Shown: positions 56,696 to 64,000 of the stretch, piece after piece
How the letters are laid out: the number at the start of each line of letters is the position of its first letter
Numbering within the stretch: position 1 is the first letter of the stretch
NCBI RefSeq assembly: GCF_014633365.1
Contig: NC_068347.1
Coordinates: 21,536,433-21,600,432, forward strand
Length of the DNA: 64,000 nt
Source of the DNA: Diospyros lotus
Lineage: Eukaryota > Streptophyta > Magnoliopsida > Ericales > Ebenaceae
Reading direction: 5' to 3'
Notes under the pieces: model-generated
What the model was told of the DNA's origin: nothing
The model's database searches: none
Seen by the model: the letters and a program-made list of their open reading frames with translations, nothing else
Program-made: the position numbers and the translations under genes

Positions 56696-59600
56696 GACAC
56701 ATCTACAACATAACAAAGGAAGATGTGGGGGCAAATCCAGCAGTTGTTCAAGGTACGCTCTTTATATCGAAAACCTTTATGCATGCATTGATAAATCCTG
56801 GAGCAACGCATTCATTCATGTCTCATGCATTGGCCTGAAGTTTGGGAGTAGAAATCAAACCTATGGAACTTCTGATGATGATTTTAACACCCATGGGTAA
56901 AAGTACAAAGTCCTCAAAAATAATAGAAGAGTGCGAAATTAGTCTAAGTAATGTTCGATATAAGGTCGATCTAATTTGGCTGGAAGTATACGATTTTGAC
57001 ATAATCTTAAGAATAGATTTCCTGTCCAAATATGACGCTAATATAGACTGTCAAAGAAAAATAATGACCATGAGAAAACCCGAAAAATGATGGGTTAAGT
57101 TTTGAGGGCAAGGTGACCCCAAGATTAGAAGAATGATTTCGGTCATAAAGGTAGTAAAGTTAATAAGCTAAGGAGCTCATGGATATATAATCTATACTCG
57201 GGTGGAAAAGAAAGAGGTACCGAAGCTCAATGAGGTGCAAGTAGTGAAAGAATATGAGGATGTGTTTCTAGAAGAATTGTCGGAACTATCGTCGTCTCGA
57301 GAGATCAAGTTCTCGATTGAGCTAGTGCTAAGAACCCAACCAATATCAATTCCACCATACCGGATGGCTCCGACGGAGAAGAAGGAATTGAAAGGTTAGC
57401 TGCAAGAATTGATTGACAAAGGATTTATTAGGCCAAGTACATCGTCGTGGGACGCGCCTGTATTGTTTGTAAAGAAGCAAGATGGTAGTCTGAGAATGTG
57501 TATTGACTATCGTCAATTAAACAAGGTTACGGTCAAGAATAAGTACCCGCTCTCGAGAATTGATGAGTTGTTTGATCAGCTGCAGCGAGCGAAGGTATTC
57601 TCAAAAATTGATTTAAGATCAAGATACTATCAGTTGAGAATCAAGCCAAATGATGTTCCGAAAGCGGTATTTCGATAAAGGTATGGCCATTTTGAGTATT
57701 TGGTAATGCTATTTGGATTAACAAACGCTCCAGCAGCATTTATGGATCTTATAAATAGGGTGTTCAGACCCTATTTAGATCAGTTCGTGATCATGTTTAT
57801 AGACGACATATTATTATGTTCCTCAAATGAGAATGAGTACATAGAACACTTAAGAATAGTATTAGAACTCTCAAGAAACATCAATTGTATGCCAAGTTCT
57901 CGAAGTGCGAGTTTTGGCTACCCCAACTTGAGTTCTTGGGCCATGTGATATCGACTGAAAGAATCTCAGTAGATTCAGCAAATATTGAGGTTGTTTAGGG
58001 TGGAAGCAACCAACGTGCGTAACTGAGGTCGAAGCTTTTTAGGACTAGCAGGCTACCATCAAAGATTCGTAGAAGGGTTTTTGAAGATAGCCGCACCTAT
58101 GACAAAGCTCATACAAAAAGAGGTCAAGTTTGAATGGACTACCAAATGTGAGGAAAGCTTCCAAGAGCTCAAGAATAGGCTGACCTCGGCACCTATTCTG
58201 TCAATGCCTAGTGGGCCAGGTGGATATATTGTGTATACAAATGCCTTGAAGATAGGCTTGGGTTGTGTATTAATGGAACATAGCCGAGTGATTGCATATG
58301 GATCGCAACAATTGAAGAGGCACAAAGTAAACTACCCGACTCATAATCTAGAATTGGCCACTGTAATATATGATCTAAAGTTGTGGATGCACTACTTGCA
58401 TGGTGAAACCTTTGAGGTGTTCACAAACCACAAGAGCCTAAAGTATGTGTTCTCGCAAAAGGAGTTAAACCTTAGGCAGCGACGATGGATGAAGTTTCTC
58501 AAGGACTACGACTACACCATTCAATAAGTTTCTCAAGGACTACGACTACACCATTCAATATCACCCAAGATGTGCCAATGTGGTGGCTGACACCTTGAGT
58601 ATGAGTGTGCCTATTTCTATGGCTGGGATGATAGCCCGTGAATGGTAGATGTTGGAGGCTTTTATCTAACTAATGGTGAGTGTAGTGTCGAAAAAATCAT
58701 TTGTCCTTATTACTGACATGGTAGTTCAGCTAGATTTAGTGAACGAAATATGAGAGGCGTACGTGGATGATAAACGAATACATCTATGGGTAGATGACCA
58801 TGGTTAACCCAAGAAGTCCGATTTTGAGATGCATAATGGTATACTTAGATTTCGGGGAAGGATATACGTGCCAAACCAAAAGGACTTGAGGCAAAGGATT
58901 TTGAATAAACCCCACAGAACTCGATATACAGTGCACCCAAGAGCTATGAAGATGTATAGAGACATTTGGGAAGTCTACTGGTGGCCGAGGATGAAGACAA
59001 GTGTGGTAAGAAAGGTAGCTCAATGCGACACATGCCAAAGAGTAAAGATCGAGCACCAAAAACTAGCAGGGCTAATGAAACCTTTAGACATTCCAGAATG
59101 GAAAATGGAGCATGTCACGATGGATTTTGTGACAGGATTTCCTATGAGTCATAAAGGCAATGATACGATTTGGGTCATTGTAGATAGGCTAACAAAGTCA
59201 GCACACTTTTTGCCTACATAGATGGATAGGTCAGTTCGAAAGTTTGCAGAACAATACATTGGGGAGATAATCAGACTTCATGGCACACCGGTGAGCATAG
59301 TCTCTGATCGAGACTTGAGGTTTACCTCGAGATATTAGGGAAGCCCACAAGAGTGTATGGGAACACAATTGAACTTTAGTACAGCTAATCACTTGCAAAC
59401 TAATGGGCAGTCTAAGAGAACCATTCAGACACTTGAGGACATGTTAAGATCCTATGACCTAGACTTCGAGAGTAACTAGGAAGAACACCTAGCTTTGGTA
59501 GAGTTTGCTTACAATAACAGTTACCACAGTAGTATCGGAATGGCACCGTACGAGACTCTATATGGGAGGAAATGTCGTTCACCTATATGTTGGACTGAGG

Positions 59601-60173
59601 TAGGAGAAAGGCAAATATTGGGGCCCGAACTGGTGTAGCAGACGATAGAAAAGATCTGGCAAATTCAAGAGAGAATCCGAGCCACTCAAAGCCAACAAAA
59701 ATCTTATGCTGACAAAAGAAGACGGGATTTGGAATTTGAGGTGGGAGATCATATGTATCTAAAGATATCACCTAAGCATTTGACAACTTGAGGAAAGAAG
59801 AAAGGTAAATTAAGACCTCGGTTTATAGGATCCTATCTAATAATAGGGGGAGTTGGACCATTGGTTTATCGCTTAGAACTTCCTTCTAGATTGTTCAACA
59901 TCCATGACGTTTTTTATGTATCCCAACTTCGAAAACATATACCGGACCCGACTCAGAAAATTCGAGTAGAAATAATCAAGCTAAGAGACAATTTGACTTA
60001 ATTAGAGTCACCCGAACAGATTTTGGATCGTCGCAACCAAATTTTAAGGAATAAAATCATTCCGTTGGTAAAGATTCAGTAGAGAAATCACACCTAGGAA
60101 GAAACTACGTGGGAGCTCGATAATACAATTAGAAAAAAATATCCCCAATTGTTCGAGAAAATGGAAATAAAAT
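56696..60173 (+). pseudogene. Chromovirus pol remnant (protease, RT, RNase H, integrase)
   Basis: Protease motif reads LINPGATHSF near 56790, so the catalytic Asp is Asn and the next Ser is Pro. RT from about 57400 has [35 protein letters not shown] and the active-site FIDDILLCS near 57800. RNase H (about 58100-58527) has VFTNHKSLKYVF. Integrase has the HHCC finger (HRTRYTVHP, CDTCQRVK), MDFVTGFP, SDRDLRFTS, and [14 protein letters not shown], where Lys replaces the catalytic Glu. The tail (EVGDHMYLKI, HDVFYVSQLRKHIPD, LDRRNQILRNKIIPLVKI) is GPY/F plus chromodomain-like. A 34-bp tandem duplication at 58493-58560 shifts the frame. The element cannot be active on its own. Confidence 0.9.
58493..58560. 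repeat. 34-bp tandem duplication in RNase H
   Basis: Two back-to-back identical copies of a 34-bp segment (beginning AGTTTCTCAAGGACTACGAC) at the end of RNase H. As 34 is not a multiple of three it breaks the pol frame. Confidence 0.9.
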
Positions 60174-60505
60174 AGCAAATCTTTGTAGTTTTCTAAGAAG
60201 TGTTATAAAAAAATTTCTAAAATAAAGAGATGATTGTAAATAGTGTATTTATTTTTGAGATGATTCTTGGTATATGTAACCATTGGTAAAGAGCTACAAT
60301 AGAAAATTTTGTGAAAGACATGGCGTGCCAAATCGACATTACTCGTATAATGGTACGAATATAAATAATTACTAAGAATATTAGCGATAAATGTACGGCT
60401 GAGGTATTAAGATCATTGTAGTTGCAAGTTGTTTGCCAAATTTTGGTAATTTGGTTGGGCAAAAGCAAAAATTTTGATGACGAAATTCTCTTAAGGAAAA
60501 GAGAA
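60174..60505 (+). other. Region between pol and 3' LTR of the chromovirus
   Basis: About 330 bp with no coding domain, ending in polypurine CTTAAGGAAAAGAGAA immediately before TGTAATACCC. The minus-strand frame at 60217-60612 is a shadow. Confidence 0.6.
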
Positions 60506-61963
60506 TGTAATACCCAGAAACTTTGGATTGCTTTTGGAATAGGTATTGGGAAGAAAACGCGAAATTTCAAAGAAATCAGTATCAGAATAGCTCGAGAAAA
60601 TGACTGAATCAACCGGAGATGATGCTTGGGAACTTAGATACCTAAGTAAATATGTATGTTGCTAACGAGCATCTCAAAACATGATTTTTAGTGTTGAAAG
60701 AAATCGGATTAGAGACAATTTTTTGTATAGTTTTGAATCAGGCTGAAAAATTAAATTATCGTAAGAGGCTTCCGAAAAGTCAACAAAACCCTTATTCCGA
60801 TTATCCTTTCGAGCATCCAACCCACCATTAGGATCGACTGAAGGAGTAGAGCACGATGGGAAGGAGATCCAGCATCACCGGTATACCAACACCAAAAAAG
60901 ACGACTAGCATGTGAAGCTCACGCTTTAGTCTCAGTTTTAGTTTCACATGCGGCACGTGCAAGCGCGTGGGGCCCAGATATTTTTTGAAATTTTTTTAAA
61001 AATTCTTAGAAAATTATTTTGAAATTTTTGGTGCAAAAATATTTTTAAAAAAATATTTGAGTAGGTATTTATTTTGGAATATTAGAGAAGAAAATTTGAC
61101 AAAAATAGAAAGAAATTGTGAAAAAATAGGATTTGATATTTATTTAAATAAATGTGATGAATAGGATACTTTGTGACTTAAGATTTAGTGTGGTACGACT
61201 TTTGAGGCTTAGCATGGAAACTGAGGTAGCGCACGCTTTTCAAGGTATTTTCAATCTAGTTGGAAAGATGAGTGATTTTTTTCAAAAGCTTATATATGAT
61301 ATGATTTGCCTGTGTTGAGCATGATAGTCACGAAAGTGGCTAAGTTATATATGAGTATTTTGTCATATCTATGCATGTATTGTTGCATCGTTATTCGTGA
61401 TATTTCATTCAACATGATATTATTGGCATATTGATACTTGTGTCGGGATGGAATGTCGCCCTGATAATATAATCGGAATTCCCCAAGAGCAATTGATGGA
61501 ACAATGTTAAACGTACCCCGTAAGCAAGTCGGGATTATTGCCTAGGGTTCCGTGCCGAACTGATGGGCCAGAAAAGTTACACTAGGCCATATGTTTGTTT
61601 ATATCCATGCATCATTCATTCATGATTATTTTAACCCTCTCTTAGAATATTCATCTTCTAATGTTGAACATCTATCCCTGGAATATTCCACGTTCCAGGA
61701 GAGACTAGCAGTCGAAAAGGCAAATGGGTGATCGAGGCATAAGTATGATGGAGGCATAACTGTTATTGTAATATTATGTTAGGCGAACAATATGTATGAA
61801 CTTATGTATGATTTTTTAAGCTTCTTAAGGTTCTAATCTTGCTTCCGGTTATGTTTAAGTATTTTATTTCCTTAGTTTTATTTTGGGAGTGTTATTCTTA
61901 AAAGATATGTTGAGCATTTTAACATGATTCGTATATATAAAAAAAAAAAAAAAAAATCCTAGT
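60506..61963 (+). repeat. 3' LTR of the chromovirus, internally deleted and truncated
   Basis: Collinear with the 5' LTR but lacking about 787 bp (after AACAAAACCCTTA near 60793) and about 90 bp near 61755. It stops after an A-run and CCTAG, about 45 bp short of the expected end, where the next LTR begins. Confidence 0.85.
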
Positions 61964-64000
61964 GTAAGCTCCCCCGCCCGGATATCCCCAGCCGCCAGGA
62001 CTACCCGAACGGGAGCGCCTACGGAAGGAGAAAAATAATGATACACGAGACAAAGACCACCCCGGCATGCACACGCGAAAATAAGAACAGCGGAAGCAAA
62101 GCTCAAGACATGCATGCACTATGGGTACCCCGCTAACACAGCGGTCACAAGATAAATAAATAAACTCGAACTCCTGTGCCGACATACACAAGACTCGAGA
62201 AAACACCTGGCACAGTACGAAATAATAGAGTAAATTCTACTTAGACATCAGAGTGGATAGGGATTGACGAGACTGCCTGTACACCACACCGGCTCTGACT
62301 CTGCCGTTAAAGCTGACTCCCTTGCTATGGCCCACGCCGCCACTACCTGGAATGATGGAAAGCAAGGTGAGTCGAGAGACTCAGCAAGCATAAGGAAGAA
62401 AAGGCTGAAGGCTACACAAAATCAGAAATCTCACCCCAGAATAAACCCCCAGGTACACACAAGCCATGAGACGCTACAACACAACAGCTCAATAGCATAA
62501 CAAAATAAAAGCACATACCGGTCCTTGGGGCCCACATAAGACACTTGGCACCCAAGTCCCATACCAACCTGCCGCTGCCCTGAAAGGCAACAAATGTCTC
62601 CACAAACCTGTGCGCGCTGTCCCAGGCCGGTACTCCCGTCACCTGTATCCGTCGGTACTCCCGACAACCGAGCCATAGGCTCCCTCGGAACGGTACTCCC
62701 GTCCGAGAACTAAATACTACCAGTATCCATGCAATGCACATAGAAATGCAATGGCGTAATGAGCATCAACGTGATACAAGGCGCCCATACATCCAGGCAT
62801 CAGGCCATGCTCCGCCCACATAGTAAACCACACGCCATGCATATGCCCGCGCTGGATGCAACCTAACCAAACTAGAATGTCCGTGTCCAATCATACTCAA
62901 TAAATGAATATCCCAACATGCAACCCGTTCCCATGTGCATATCAAATCATGAACAGTAATGCAATGCATCTACTCATGCAGTAAATCACATACCGGCAGA
63001 GCTAGTCAGCAATGCCCGGCACCGGTCAACGGCCAGTGACTAAGGGTGTCCACCCGACGGTCCACATCAGGGCCGTACCATAGTCTACCCCAACGTCACC
63101 AACAATCGACCCCTGCCCCACTGCTCGATAGCTCTAACCGAACCATAAATAAATCTGAGAAAAACTGTAAGTAAACCCAATAAAATCGTAAATAAACCCT
63201 CACGTCTAGGAACCTAGTCCCCAAACTGGTTCAGCATCATTCCGAAAGGAATGAGGGCGGTACAAACCCCCATAGGCTCACAACAAATAAAATGCTAGAA
63301 GTCTCGGATTTAATTTAATTAAAACAAATGAATAATAATTCAATAGATAAGGCTAAGTGCCAAAACAAAGTAAGGGAGAAGACTAAATACGAGAAATCAC
63401 GGGGTCTTTCACGAGAATTGAAAAGCACGAGGAGAGGGTTAGGAGCTTGCCTTTACACGGCCGTTTCTTCTCTTTCTTGCTCTCCCGCTGCGAAGTAAAA
63501 CGTTTAATAGTGATTAATAAATCCATGGCTCGCATTAATTAAATCTAACCGCGTAATATAAATAATTTAACAGCCTAAAATCCCACGTAGGCGCACCACA
63601 ATTAAAATCCCAACGAGTCTCGCATTTATTTTAAATTAATTCACACTAATAAAATCCTTGAAGCCAGCTTAATAAATTAAATTTAAATCAGACGACTCAA
63701 ATTTCCATAATTAATAAACGAATCGAAACAGACGAATGGAGGGTATAAAATATGAGAAATCACAGGGTTTCTCACGGGAATTAAAGAATACGAGGAAAGG
63801 ATTAGGATCTTGCCTGAAATCGGCTGATTCCGACCACACTCGAGCTCCCGATGCAAATTAAATCATTTCCTAGCAAATAACACAACCGGGACCCAAATTA
63901 ATTAATTTTAATCGCGTAAAATTTATAATTTAAACATATAATGCTTCTACAAATTTTTACCCACGTACCTGATCACTTCCCATGCCGACAAATCCCAAAA
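61964..64000 (-). repeat. LTR of a different gypsy-type element, running off the window
   Basis: GC-richer sequence starting TGTAAGCTCCCCCGCCCGG on the plus strand, i.e. ending CCGGGCGGGGGAGCTTACA on the minus strand, a common gypsy LTR end. It contains GGTACTCCCGT-type repeats at about 62627-62705 and a 370-bp imperfect duplication (from about 63376 and 63745). Frames at 61864-62969 have no retroelement or host domain. The other end lies beyond the window. Confidence 0.5.

Larger units (their letters stand above)
52447..61963 (+). mobile_element. Degenerate chromovirus (Ty3/gypsy, Tekay-like)
   Basis: An almost complete but inactive element: 5' LTR, primer site, gag with zinc knuckles, protease, RT, RNase H, integrase with chromodomain-like end, polypurine tract and a shortened 3' LTR. 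Order protease-RT-RNase H-integrase identifies gypsy; LTRs over 2 kb beginning TGTAATACCC and the GPY/F-type integrase tail suggest the Tekay/Del lineage. The 3' LTR is interrupted by another LTR at 61964, so the right target duplication is not visible. Confidence 0.88.

Noticed and set aside
62264..62969. Open frames in the GC-rich terminal region
   Set aside because: They occur on both strands within LTR-like sequence carrying internal repeats and show no retroelement or host domain.

Overview
This is a stretch of nuclear DNA from a flowering plant, probably a eudicot. The evidence is AT-rich intergenic DNA, GT-AG introns, plant-specific gene families, and abundant Ty1/copia, Ty3/gypsy, hAT-like and PIF/Harbinger-like transposon remains. 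There are no bacterial operons, tRNA or rRNA genes, or CRISPR arrays. Three host genes can be supported. (1) A plus-strand, four-exon gene (12158-25617) encodes a 150-residue mitochondrion-type single-RRM protein that closely resembles organelle RRM protein 2. (2) A plus-strand, two-exon gene (31229-31910) encodes a 119-residue protein of unknown function. (3) A minus-strand, two-exon gene (34601-38592) encodes a 524-residue organic cation/carnitine transporter of the OCT1 type.

Layout. 1-6700: copia element with an identifiable 5' LTR and primer-binding site, decayed gag-pol, a nested solo LTR, then repeat-like AT-rich DNA. 6725-11620: minus-strand copia gag-pol split by a hAT-type MITE. 12046-26150: RRM gene, whose third intron has grown to 10.7 kb by insertion of a gag-only gypsy element (perfect target duplication), an LTR-like unit carrying a GTCGAC array, a hAT-type element (perfect 8-bp target duplication) and a Tat-like gypsy remnant. 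26150-31228: ordinary AT-rich intergenic DNA with microsatellites. 31229-38592: the small-protein and transporter genes, the latter with a chromovirus 3' fragment in its intron. 38751-39496: a copia-type solo LTR about 75 bp from the transporter TATA box. 39825-44600: a copia 5' LTR split by a 2.6-kb gypsy solo LTR, then a gag fragment. 44600-52440: MITEs, a CT-rich minisatellite, G-box palindromes, a second GTCGAC-array unit, and LTR remnants. 52447-61963: a nearly complete but dead chromovirus. 61964-64000: a different GC-richer LTR running off the window.

The host genes have no evident functional link to each other. The main biology of the window is nested transposon insertion around and inside them. 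The least-explained structure is the pair of palindromic GTCGAC arrays, each lying just upstream of a TATA box in two diverged LTR-like units about 32 kb apart and in opposite orientation. I see no convincing new multi-gene system.
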